This document shows, in pieces, positions 1-7,595 of a DNA stretch of 18,228 nt. Location of the stretch: assembly GCA_009693345.1 (NCBI GenBank), contig SHXL01000033.1, forward strand, positions 1 through 18,228. The letters are read 5' to 3'. The position numbers were made by a program, and so were the translations under genes. Below the pieces are notes generated by a model. That model saw only the letters and a list, made by a program, of their open reading frames with translations. It was not told the origin of the DNA and searched no databases. The DNA is from Betaproteobacteria bacterium. Lineage in GTDB: Bacteria > Pseudomonadota > Gammaproteobacteria > Burkholderiales > SG8-39. How positions within the stretch are numbered: position 1 is the first letter of the stretch; each line of letters begins with the position of its first letter.

Positions 1-1102
1 TCCCGCCGATTACCGCCGCCGCCAGACGCTGAAAAATGCCGAGCGCTACATCACACCCGAACTGAAGGCCTTCGAGGACAAGGCGCTCTCGGCGCGCGAC
101 CGGGCGCTCGCGTTGGAAAAGACCCTGTATGAAGCGGTCCTGGATGACCTGAAGCCCCATATAAGGCCCCTGCAGCGGATCGCCAACGCCCTCGCGCAGC
201 TGGATGTCCTGTGCTGTTTTTCAGGCGTTGCGTTCAGGAAGAACTATTGCCGCCCCGTCTTTACCGATGAGATATCGATGGAAATAACAGCGGGCAGACA
301 TCCTGTCGTTGAAGCTCGCGTCGACCCATTCATAGCCAATGACTGCCGGCTCTCCCCCGCGCGCCAGCTGCTGCTGATCACCGGCCCGAACATGGGCGGC
401 AAATCCACCTACATGCGCCAGGTGGCGCTGATCGCGCTCATGGCGCATACTGGCAGCTTCGTCCCTGCCCGTGAAGCACGCATCGGCCCGCTCGACCAGA
501 TCTACACGCGCGTCGGGGCTTCGGACGACCTGGCGGGCGGCCGTTCCACCTTCATGGTGGAGATGACCGAGAGCGCCAACATCCTGCACAACGCCACGCC
601 CTCGAGCCTGGTGCTGATGGATGAAATCGGCCGCGGCACCTCCACCTTCGACGGCCTGGCGCTCGCCTGGGCGATCGGCAAATTCATCCTCGAGAAAAAC
701 AAGTCGCTGACGCTGTTCGCCACGCACTATTTCGAACTGACCCGGCTCGCACTGGAATATAAAACGGCGGCCAACATCCACCTCGATGCCGTGGAACACA
801 AAGACACCATCGTTTTCCTGCACTCGGTCGAGGAAGGCCCCGCCGACCGCAGCTACGGCCTGCAGGTGGCGGCGCTGGCGGGCGTGCCCAAGCCGGTCAT
901 TCGCCAGGCGAAGAAAATCCTCGAAATGCTCGAAGAGCAGAGTCTGCAGCGAGGCGGCCAGAACGATCTGTTTTCGAGCCGGAAAGAAGCAGAAAAAGAA
1001 CCTGAAACCGATCCTCTGCGCGAAGCGCTGCAAAGCACCAATCTCGACGACCTTTCGCCGCGCGAGGCGCTCGAACTCCTCTACCGGCTAAAGAAACTCT
1101 AG
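1..1102 (+). CDS. mutS: DNA mismatch repair protein MutS, C-terminal part (5' end outside the window)
   Basis: MutS recognises mismatches and small loops and uses ATP to recruit MutL. The reading frame is open from base 2, so the gene enters from the left and about 366 codons of a normally 850-880-residue protein are visible. They cover the end of the lever/clamp region and the whole ATPase domain. Seen directly: Walker A GPNMGGKST (bases 383-409), Walker B with LVLMDEIGRGTSTFDG (near 608-655), the FATHYFEL switch motif (near 716-740), and a C-terminal helix ending LSPREALELLYRLKKL, typical of proteobacterial MutS. The TTG at 113 is internal, not a start, because the upstream codons match the MutS segment ADYRRRQTLKNAERYITPEL. 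The stop lies 20 bases before tatD. No lesion is visible. Identity is near certain. Confidence 0.97.
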   Translation, partial: PADYRRRQTLKNAERYITPELKAFEDKALSARDRALALEKTLYEAVLDDLKPHIRPLQRIANALAQLDVLCCFSGVAFRKNYCRPVFTDEISMEITAGRHPVVEARVDPFIANDCRLSPARQLLLITGPNMGGKSTYMRQVALIALMAHTGSFVPAREARIGPLDQIYTRVGASDDLAGGRSTFMVEMTESANILHNATPSSLVLMDEIGRGTSTFDGLALAWAIGKFILEKNKSLTLFATHYFELTRLALEYKTAANIHLDAVEHKDTIVFLHSVEEGPADRSYGLQVAALAGVPKPVIRQAKKILEMLEEQSLQRGGQNDLFSSRKEAEKEPETDPLREALQSTNLDDLSPREALELLYRLKKL

Positions 1103-1122
1103 CTGCAGCCGGGCCGCGCGCC

Positions 1123-1908
1123 ATGCAACTCATCGATATCGGAGCGAATCTTTCGCATCCTGCGTTCCACGCGGATCTGCCGGAAGTGATTGCGCGGGCG
1201 CGCCAGGCCGGGGTGGAGACGGTCGTGGTGACCGGCACGTCCATCGCTGAGAGCGTCAGCGCCCTGAAGCTTGCCGCCGCATACCCGGAAACGGTCCATG
1301 CAACGGCTGGCGTCCACCCGCACCATGCGCGCGAGTGCGACGCGTCCACCATTCCCGCGCTGCGCGTGCTCGCGCAGCAGCCGCGCGTGGTCGCGATCGG
1401 CGAATGCGGCCTGGACTTCAACCGCAACTATTCGCCGCACCCGGACCAGGAAAAATGGTTTGCCGCGCAGGTGGATCTGGCTTGTGAACTCGGCAAGCCC
1501 TTGTTCTTGCACTCCAGGGATGCGAAGGAAAAATTCATTGGGGTCATAAGGCAATTCAAGAGCCTTCCTCCGGCCGTCGCGCATTGCTTCACCGGCGAGA
1601 AAGCGGAACTGCACGCCTACCTCGACCTCGGCCTCTACATCGGCATCACAGGCTGGATCTGCGACGAGCGCCGCGGCGCGCACCTGAAGGAGCTGGTGCG
1701 CGACATTCCGGCGGAACGGCTGATGCTTGAGACGGACTCCCCTTACCTCACGCCGCGCGACCTGCGCCCGCAGCCGAAAGCGCACAGGAATGAACCCGCG
1801 CACCTGCCGCACATCCTGCGCACCGTGGCGCGGGCGCTCGGAAAACCAGCCGAATTTGTTGCCGAAGAGGCGACACGAAATGCAAAGGCGTTTTTCGGCC
1901 TGCCATGA
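1123..1908 (+). CDS. tatD: TatD family metal-dependent deoxyribonuclease
   Basis: This 261-residue protein is a TIM-barrel hydrolase of the TatD family. Members are Mg/Mn-dependent 3'-5' exonucleases implicated in DNA repair and turnover. The N-terminus has DIGANL, as in E. coli TatD (DIGVNL), in place of the HxH of YcfH/YabD paralogues, so it is closer to TatD proper. Likely metal and catalytic residues are Glu94 (GECGLDF), His130 (FLHSRDA), His154 (HCFTG) and Asp205 (ETDSPYL). The segment GITGWICDERRG is also characteristic of TatD. Length matches the family (about 260). The ATG lies 20 bases after mutS. The stop overlaps the next start as ATGA, indicating translational coupling to the acyl-CoA ligase. 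The neighbouring repair gene may reflect only co-transcription. Confidence 0.93.
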   Translation: MQLIDIGANLSHPAFHADLPEVIARARQAGVETVVVTGTSIAESVSALKLAAAYPETVHATAGVHPHHARECDASTIPALRVLAQQPRVVAIGECGLDFNRNYSPHPDQEKWFAAQVDLACELGKPLFLHSRDAKEKFIGVIRQFKSLPPAVAHCFTGEKAELHAYLDLGLYIGITGWICDERRGAHLKELVRDIPAERLMLETDSPYLTPRDLRPQPKAHRNEPAHLPHILRTVARALGKPAEFVAEEATRNAKAFFGLP

Positions 1909-3326
1909 ACATCGCCCATCTCCTGCACCAAAGCGCACGCCGGCTTCCGGACCAGCCGGCGCTTGCGCTCGGGGACAGGGTTGTATCCAGCTATTCCGTT
2001 CTTTCGAAAAGAGTTCAAGAACTTTCCTCCGGACTCGTAACACAATTCAACCTGAAAACCGGCGACCGGGTGGCGTTGGCGATGAAGAACTGCCCGGAGT
2101 ACTGGGAGCTGCTGTTCGCCTGCTGGCATGCGGGCCTCGCCGCCGTGCCGGTGAATGCCAAGCTGCACGCGAAAGAGTTCGAGTACATCGTCGGAAATTG
2201 CGGCGCTAAAGCCTGTTTTCTTGATCCGAAGGAGTTTGCAAAGATCGAGGGCGAGCCCCGGTTGCCGGCCGAAACCGGGCCCGATGACATCGCCTGGCTG
2301 TTCTATACGAGCGGCACCACCGGCGTGCCCAAGGGCGCGACGCTCACGCACCGCAATCTGCTCTACGCGACGCAGGCCTATTTCTCGGACATCGACAAGC
2401 TCGGGCCGCAGGACGCCATCCTCCATCCCGCGCCGCTGTCGCATGGCTCGGGCATGTACGGCCTGCCGCATTTCGCCGCCGGCGCGGTCAACGTCATTCC
2501 GGAAAGCGGCGGCTTCGACGCCGAGGAGATTTTCGACCTGCTGGACCGCTGGCCGAATGCGTCCTTCTTCGCCGCGCCCACCATGATCGTGCGCCTGCTG
2601 GCAAGCCCGGTGGCGCGCACCCCGGCCCTGTTGAAAACAATCACCTATGGCGGCGCGCCAATGTATGTCGCCGACTCGCTGCGCTCGATCGAGTTGTTCG
2701 GCCCGCGCCTCTACCAGCTCTTCGGCCAGGGCGAGAGCCCGATGACAATTACGGGCTTGCCCCAGATTTTTCATCAGGACAAAACCCACCTGGAAACGTG
2801 CGGCTTCGCGCGGACCGGCGTCGAAGTAAGGATTTTTGATGCCGAGGACAGGGAGCTTCCCTCGGGCGAGACCGGCGAGATCGTGACGCGCTCGGACTGC
2901 GTCATGGCCGGCTACTGGCAGAACCCGGAGGCCACCGCGAAGGCGCTGCGCGGCGGCTGGCTGCACACAGGCGACGTCGGCAGCCTGGATGAGGCGGGCT
3001 TCCTGACAATCCGCGACCGCTCCAAGGACCTGATCATCTCGGGCGGCTCCAACATCTACCCGCGCGAGATCGAGGAGGTGCTGCTGCGCCACCCCGCGGT
3101 GGCCGAGTGCTCGGTCGTGGGACGGCCGCATCCCGAGTGGGGGGAAGAAGTTGTTGCATTCATTGTGTCTGCTGCCAATGCAAAAATAAAACCGCAAGAG
3201 CTGGACGCGCTCTGCCTGGAGAACATCGCCCGCTTCAAGAGACCGAAGGACTATCGCTTTGTCGACAGTCTTCCGAAGAACAACTACGGAAAAGTCCTCA
3301 AGACTGAACTGCGCAAGCGCCTATAA
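1905..3326 (+). CDS. AMP-dependent acyl-CoA synthetase/ligase
   Basis: A 473-residue member of the ANL superfamily, which activates a carboxylate as acyl-AMP and transfers it to CoA. The P-loop-like signature FYTSGTTGVPKG is near residues 132-144. The hinge region contains WLHTGDVGSLDEAGFLTIRD followed by SKDLIISGGSNIYPREIEE. The adenylation lysine is probably Lys463 in NNYGKVLKTEL close to the C-terminus. No signal peptide or membrane segment is apparent, so it should be cytosolic. It is somewhat shorter than the usual 500-550 residues but has all core motifs. Substrate cannot be assigned: the long-chain, medium-chain and aromatic (feruloyl/benzoate-type) classes share these motifs. The start overlaps the tatD stop by four bases. 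The response-regulator gene follows 11 bases after the stop. Confidence 0.9.
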   Translation: MNIAHLLHQSARRLPDQPALALGDRVVSSYSVLSKRVQELSSGLVTQFNLKTGDRVALAMKNCPEYWELLFACWHAGLAAVPVNAKLHAKEFEYIVGNCGAKACFLDPKEFAKIEGEPRLPAETGPDDIAWLFYTSGTTGVPKGATLTHRNLLYATQAYFSDIDKLGPQDAILHPAPLSHGSGMYGLPHFAAGAVNVIPESGGFDAEEIFDLLDRWPNASFFAAPTMIVRLLASPVARTPALLKTITYGGAPMYVADSLRSIELFGPRLYQLFGQGESPMTITGLPQIFHQDKTHLETCGFARTGVEVRIFDAEDRELPSGETGEIVTRSDCVMAGYWQNPEATAKALRGGWLHTGDVGSLDEAGFLTIRDRSKDLIISGGSNIYPREIEEVLLRHPAVAECSVVGRPHPEWGEEVVAFIVSAANAKIKPQELDALCLENIARFKRPKDYRFVDSLPKNNYGKVLKTELRKRL

Positions 3327-3337
3327 TCGCCGCCACC

Positions 3338-4411
3338 ATGAGCCGCCGACCGCTGATCCTCGTCGCGGATGATTCCGAGGACATCCGCAACTTGTTCGGC
3401 ATCATGCTCAAGCCCAAGTACGATGTCCGCTTCGCGATCAACAGCGACGAAACACTCGCGGGCGCCGACACCGATCCCCTGCCCGACCTGATTTTGCTGG
3501 ACGTCGAGATGCCGGAACTAAACGGCTACGAGGTCTGCGCGCGGCTCAAGGCCAATCCGGCGCTGGCCGACATCCCGGTGATCTTCGTCACCGGGCGCTC
3601 AGACCCCAAGGACCAGGCCAAGGGGCTGCTCGCGGGCGCGGTGGACTACATCACCAAGCCGATCAGCGCGCCGATCACGATGCTGCGCGTGCGCACCCAG
3701 CTCCGGCTGGTGGACCAGCGGCACGCGCTCGAGGACCAGATCCAGCAGCGCACCGAGGAGCTGTACGACACCCGCCTCGAACTCATTCGCCGGCTGGCGC
3801 GCGCCATGGAGTTCCGCGAAGGCGGCCTCACCAACCGCGTGCTGCGCGTCGGCCAGTATGTCGAACTGCTGTGCCAGGCCATCGGCCTGAAAAGCAAGGT
3901 GGTGGAAATTCTCTCGCAGGCCGCGCCACTCTACGACATCGGCAAGATGGGCGTTCCCGAGTACATCCTGAAGAAAACCGACAAGCTCAACGATAAGGAA
4001 TGGGATGAGATGCGCAAGCATCCCGAGATCGGCGCCGGCATCATCGGCGAGCACAACGACCCGCTGCTCGAGCAGGCGCGCGTCATGGCCCTCACCCACC
4101 ACGAGCGCTGGGACGGCACCGGCTATCCGAAAAAACTGCAGGGCAACGCGATCCCGGTGCCGGGCCGCATCATGGCTGTGGCCGACGCCTTCGAAGCGAT
4201 GACCTCCACGCAACGACACCGCAGCCCGATCTCCACCATGGAGGCGGCCAGGATCATCAGCGCCGAATCCGGCAAGCAATTCGACCCGTCGGTAGTCGCC
4301 GCGTTCATGAAGGGGGTGAAGGAGTTCGACGAAGTGCGCGCCAAAAACAAGGACGAGCTCGAAGGCATCCACAACCTCGACTTCGCTGCCGTCCCGGCGA
4401 AGAAAAAGTAG
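3338..4411 (+). CDS. Response regulator with degenerate HD-GYP domain
   Basis: A 357-residue two-domain protein. Residues 5-125 form a receiver domain with the acidic pair Asp11/Asp12, phosphoacceptor Asp55 (LLDVEMP), Thr85 and Lys107, all expected for phosphorylation. A linker helix (about 126-150) leads to an HD-GYP domain at about 150-330, a family that hydrolyses cyclic di-GMP. His228, HHERWDG (254-260), GYP (262-264) and the VADAF aspartate are kept. The signature HD, however, reads Tyr199-Asp200 (PLYDIGK), and the earlier helix His position appears to be Arg167 (TNRVLRVG). Two expected metal ligands are therefore missing, and catalytic activity is doubtful. It may instead bind cyclic di-GMP or act through protein contacts. 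No histidine kinase lies nearby. It is the last gene of the left + strand block. Confidence 0.9.
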   Translation: MSRRPLILVADDSEDIRNLFGIMLKPKYDVRFAINSDETLAGADTDPLPDLILLDVEMPELNGYEVCARLKANPALADIPVIFVTGRSDPKDQAKGLLAGAVDYITKPISAPITMLRVRTQLRLVDQRHALEDQIQQRTEELYDTRLELIRRLARAMEFREGGLTNRVLRVGQYVELLCQAIGLKSKVVEILSQAAPLYDIGKMGVPEYILKKTDKLNDKEWDEMRKHPEIGAGIIGEHNDPLLEQARVMALTHHERWDGTGYPKKLQGNAIPVPGRIMAVADAFEAMTSTQRHRSPISTMEAARIISAESGKQFDPSVVAAFMKGVKEFDEVRAKNKDELEGIHNLDFAAVPAKKK

Positions 4412-4430
4412 CGCCAAACCGCACCAGGAC

Positions 4431-5846
4431 CTACCAGTCGGTCGGCCGGTAGTCCTTCAGGAATTTCCCCCACACATGCTCGCCGGTATTGAAGCCGGCG
4501 ATGATGGGGTCGACGATGCGCGCGGCGCCGTCGACGATATCGAGCGGGGGGTGGAAGCGGTGCTCGGCGGTCTTCTTCGCCGCGATCTCGACCGGGTCCT
4601 CGTCGGTGACCCAGCCGGTGTCGACGCTGTTCATGTGGATGCCGTCGTGGTGGTAATCGGTGGCCGAGGTGCGCGTCATCATGTTGAGCGCCGCCTTGGC
4701 CATGTTGGTGTGCGGGTGCCGGGTGGTTTTGAAGTTGCGGTAGAACTGGCCCTCGACGGCGGACACGTTCACGATGTGCTTGTCGCGCTCCGGCGAGCGC
4801 AGCATCAGCTGCTTCAAGCGCGCGTTGAGGATGAATGGCGCGACGGCATTGACAAGCTGCACTTCCAGCAATTCCACCGCCGACACCTCCGCGAGCAGCA
4901 ACCGCCACGAATTCCGCCCGCGCAAATCAACCTGCTGGAGGTCCTGGTCGAGCACGCCTTCGGGGAAGAGTCCTTTGCTTTCGAGATATTCCTCCGGCAG
5001 CAGCTTCACCTGGGAGAGCTCGGGCGCGCCTGGAATTTCAGAAATGAGTATTACCTGTGAACCCGATAGCGCAGCCTTTTCCCCTTCCATCATGTGCCGG
5101 TAGAACTCCGGCGGGCGGCGCACCGTCTGGCAGGCGTTGTTGATGATGAAGTCCAGCCGGGAATGCGTTGCGAGCAGCTGCTGGCAGAACGCCTCCACGC
5201 TCGGCGTATGGCGCAGGTCGAGCCCGAAGATCTCGAGGCGATTGCGCCATGCGCCGAAATCCGGTTCCCGCGCGTAGCGCGCCGCCGAGTCGCGTGGAAA
5301 GCGGGTGGTGACGATGAGCCGCGCGCCCGCGCGCAGCAGCTTGAGGCCCGCTTGGTAGCCGATCTTCACGCGTCCGCCGGTCAGCAGCGCCACCCTGCCG
5401 CCAAGATCCGCCAGCTCGGTGCGCTTGCGGAAATTCAGTTCCGCGCATCCCGGGCAAAGCTGGTCGTAGAAATGATGGATCTCCGAGTACTTCTGCTTGC
5501 AACTGTAGCAATGCTGCGGCTCCAGCGAATCACGATGCTCCGGATCGAATCCCCTGGGTGGAAAAACGTTCGGGGTCGTGAACACCGGCTTGCGGCGCAG
5601 CTCCCGGATGCCGGTCTTCTGCAGCACCGCCTCTTCGCGCCCGCTGACGGCGGCCTTGCGCGCGCGTTCCTCGGCTTTCATCCTCCGGCGGCGCACCACC
5701 GGATCGGGGTTATAGAGCCGCGCCACGGCTTCGTGCAGGCGCTGGCGGTCCTGCGCGGGCAGCTGTTCCAGCAAACGCCAATCGCCGGCGATCAGCTCGA
5801 GCAATTCGGTCGCCGCGCGCAAGCGCTTCTCGAGCGAGGCCGGCAT
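4431..5846 (-). CDS. Atypical short-chain dehydrogenase/reductase with N-terminal zinc-binding motif
   Basis: Start chosen at the ATG encoding MPASLEKRL, four bases after the upstream stop and behind an AAGG; an in-frame start 36 bases earlier would overlap that gene. The 471-residue product has a helical N-terminus, then Cys113-x2-Cys116 and Cys131-x2-Cys134 flanking HHFYD, a likely zinc knuckle. A Rossmann SDR domain follows: TGGRVKIG (156-163) for nucleotide binding, NNA (236-238) and a Ser in NVSAVEG (362). Where classical SDRs have YxxxK the sequence reads TNMAK (Thr380, Lys384), so the catalytic tyrosine is absent. An insertion of roughly 60 residues separates the NNA region from the catalytic part. 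I recall similar HPHTNMAKAAL-containing SDRs from plants and fungi, but cannot name a substrate. It is last in the eight-gene - strand run. Confidence 0.85.
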   Translation of the reverse strand: MPASLEKRLRAATELLELIAGDWRLLEQLPAQDRQRLHEAVARLYNPDPVVRRRRMKAEERARKAAVSGREEAVLQKTGIRELRRKPVFTTPNVFPPRGFDPEHRDSLEPQHCYSCKQKYSEIHHFYDQLCPGCAELNFRKRTELADLGGRVALLTGGRVKIGYQAGLKLLRAGARLIVTTRFPRDSAARYAREPDFGAWRNRLEIFGLDLRHTPSVEAFCQQLLATHSRLDFIINNACQTVRRPPEFYRHMMEGEKAALSGSQVILISEIPGAPELSQVKLLPEEYLESKGLFPEGVLDQDLQQVDLRGRNSWRLLLAEVSAVELLEVQLVNAVAPFILNARLKQLMLRSPERDKHIVNVSAVEGQFYRNFKTTRHPHTNMAKAALNMMTRTSATDYHHDGIHMNSVDTGWVTDEDPVEIAAKKTAEHRFHPPLDIVDGAARIVDPIIAGFNTGEHVWGKFLKDYRPTDW

Positions 5847-5850
5847 GGCG

Positions 5851-6843
5851 TCAGTCGACCTTGATGTTCGCGCCGCTCGCAATCCTCGAGAACGCCGCCA
5901 CCTCGTCGCGGATCAGGCGGTCGAACTCCTCGGGCGTCGTCGGCCGCGGCTCGATGCCGATCGGCGCCCAGCGCTGCCTCGCATCGGGCTCGGAGAGGAT
6001 GCGCACGATTTCGCGATTGAGCTTGGCGAGGATCGGGCGCGGGACTTCGGAGGAAGCAAGCAGCCCGAACCAGAGCGAAGTCTGGTAGCCCGGGACACCT
6101 GCTTCGGCGACCGCCGGCACCTCGGGCAGCAGGGCATCGCGCTCGAGCGAAGACACGCCGAGCGCCGTGAGCCTGCCGTCCTTCACCTGGTTGATGGCGT
6201 TCGCGATCGGCGCGAGGAAGAAATGCACGCGGCCGGTGAGCGTCTCGGTGAGCGCCTCGGGTATGCCCTTGAACGGAATGTGCACGACGTCGATCTTCGC
6301 CATCGCCTTGAACATCTCCCCGGCGAAGTGCGTGCCGCTGCCCACGCCGGCGGACGAGAAATTGAGTTGCCCGGGCTTCGCCCGCGCCGCCGCGAGTAGC
6401 TCGTTGACGGACTTGATGCCGAGCGAAGGCGCGACGACGAGGACGTACTTGGAGTTGCCGCTCAGCGTGATGCCCGAGAGATTCTTCAGCGTGTCGTAGG
6501 AAAGCTTCGGGTAGATCGCCGGCGCAATGGCGTGCGCCGAGGAGACCGAAAGCAGCGTATAGCCGTCGGGACCCGCGCGGGCGACCATGCCGGCGGCGAC
6601 ATTGCCGCCCGCACCCGGGCGATTCTCGACGATCACCTGCTGCTTCCACGCCTCGGAGAGTTTCTGCGCGATGTAACGCGCCGTGATGTCGGGCCCGCCG
6701 CCCGGCGTGAAGCCCACGAGGATGCGGATCGGCTTGCCCGGATATTCGGCGGCCGTCGTGTTGGGCGGTTGCGCGTAGGCCGGGACCGAGAACGACAGGG
6801 CCAGGCCGACTGCATATAGCAGCCGCGACACGCCAGCTTGCAC
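5851..6843 (-). CDS. Tripartite tricarboxylate transporter substrate-binding protein (Bug/TctC family)
   Basis: A 330-residue periplasmic receptor. A Sec signal peptide ends near residues 24-25 (VPAYA-Q). The mature protein opens with the family pattern YPGKPIRILVGFTPGGGPDI, then NRPGAGG, GPDGYTLL and GVGSGTHFAGEMF, all usual Bug landmarks for the two-lobed carboxylate-binding fold. Bug proteins capture di/tricarboxylates and other organic acids for TctAB-type permeases. Many, as here, are orphans with no tctA or tctB gene beside them. The gene lies five bases after the ABM gene and four before the SDR, so it is probably co-transcribed with both. Length is normal (about 320-330) and no lesion is visible. 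The ligand is unknown. Confidence 0.93.
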   Translation of the reverse strand: MQAGVSRLLYAVGLALSFSVPAYAQPPNTTAAEYPGKPIRILVGFTPGGGPDITARYIAQKLSEAWKQQVIVENRPGAGGNVAAGMVARAGPDGYTLLSVSSAHAIAPAIYPKLSYDTLKNLSGITLSGNSKYVLVVAPSLGIKSVNELLAAARAKPGQLNFSSAGVGSGTHFAGEMFKAMAKIDVVHIPFKGIPEALTETLTGRVHFFLAPIANAINQVKDGRLTALGVSSLERDALLPEVPAVAEAGVPGYQTSLWFGLLASSEVPRPILAKLNREIVRILSEPDARQRWAPIGIEPRPTTPEEFDRLIRDEVAAFSRIASGANIKVD

Positions 6844-6848
6844 GATCG

Positions 6849-7541
6849 CTACTTGAGCGGCCGGTAAAGCCGCTCGTCGTAGAGCGCGCCCGTCATCGGC
6901 CCGAACTTCTCGCGGAACTGGCGCTTCCCGGCCGTGCCGATGAATGCCTCGTAGGCTTTCGGGTTCGCCCAGGCCTCGACCACCGTGAAGTGGTTGGGGC
7001 GGTTGTTCTGCTGCTGCACCTCGTAGCGCTGGTTGCCGGCGGCATTGCGGCTGTCCTCGGCAAGTTGCTTGAGCATCGGAATCAGCGTGTCCTTGAGCGG
7101 CGGCCGCACGTCGACGTGCGTGAGCACGATGAGCGCGCCCGCACCCGGGGCCGTCTTCGCACCGACGAACATGCCGTTGTGCACGCGCTCATCGCTCGGC
7201 GCGGCCTGGATGGCGGCAAGTTTTTCGCGCGTCTGCGCGGTGTGCGCGGCCTTGCCGTGCGCCTCCCAGGCCTTCTGGTCCGCCCAGACGGCCATGACAG
7301 TGACGCGATTGGGACGGTTCGCCTCCTGCGCCACCTCGGCGCGCAGGTTGCCCTCGTCCTTGCGCGAGGCATCGCGATATTGCCTGAGCAGGCCGGCCGC
7401 GGCAGTGGCCGCGCTTGGCAGGACCTCGACATAGATGGCGACGAAAACCTCGCCCGGATGCACTACCGGTGCCGGGGCCTGTGCGCCGGCGCCAAGCGGA
7501 ACGGCCATGGCCGCGAGAAGAAACCGAAGATGGCGATACAT
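6849..7541 (-). CDS. Exported protein with two tandem ABM (antibiotic biosynthesis monooxygenase-like) domains
   Basis: The start is the ATG at 7541 (MYRHLRFLLAAMAV), preceded seven bases upstream by a strong GGGAGGG site; an upstream in-frame start would place that site inside the coding region. The 230-residue product begins with a signal peptide, probably cleaved after AGAQA (about residue 22). Two ferredoxin-like alpha-beta repeats follow, near 30-125 and 130-225. Each has the ABM pattern of a glycine-containing N-R-Y/A-E-V segment (GNLRAEV; GNQRYEV), NRPNRV or NRPNHF, and a W-x-[DN] strand. ABM domains include cofactor-free quinol monooxygenases and heme-degrading enzymes, but many have no known role. 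Export and internal duplication are unusual. The gene lies within the - strand run, five bases before the Bug receptor gene. Confidence 0.82.
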   Translation of the reverse strand: MYRHLRFLLAAMAVPLGAGAQAPAPVVHPGEVFVAIYVEVLPSAATAAAGLLRQYRDASRKDEGNLRAEVAQEANRPNRVTVMAVWADQKAWEAHGKAAHTAQTREKLAAIQAAPSDERVHNGMFVGAKTAPGAGALIVLTHVDVRPPLKDTLIPMLKQLAEDSRNAAGNQRYEVQQQNNRPNHFTVVEAWANPKAYEAFIGTAGKRQFREKFGPMTGALYDERLYRPLK

Positions 7542-7548
7542 GATCGAA

Positions 7549-7555
7549 CCCTCCC
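7549..7555 (-). promoter_or_regulatory. Strong Shine-Dalgarno site for the tandem-ABM gene
   Basis: Read on the - strand this is GGGAGGG, seven bases before the ATG at 7541. It is the best ribosome-binding site in the central block and fixes the start of the exported ABM protein at the signal peptide. It lies in the 54-base gap after the ModA-like gene, the longest gap in the run. Confidence 0.65.
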
Positions 7556-7595
7556 TTGGAATCGGGTGCTGATTATTCCACAAACGGCTCGACGC

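Noticed and set aside
221..1033. 270-codon open frame antisense to mutS
   Set aside because: It runs opposite to clear MutS ATPase motifs, has low-complexity Arg/His/Gln-rich content and resembles no family; it is a high-GC shadow.
1743..3197. 484-codon open frame antisense to the acyl-CoA ligase
   Set aside because: It is long only because GC-rich coding strands suppress antisense stops; the + strand ligase motifs are complete, and this frame crosses the tatD end without any start context.
4412..4430. Possible bidirectional terminator between the convergent regulator and SDR genes
   Set aside because: The 19-base gap has no stem-loop with a T-run; the nearby GGTCGGCCGG lies in SDR coding sequence.
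6600..6625. Repeat GCCCGCACCCGGGCG near 6608, also near 17940
   Set aside because: It encodes the conserved NRPGAGG segment of Bug receptors in both genes, so the similarity is protein homology and not a mobile or regulatory repeat.
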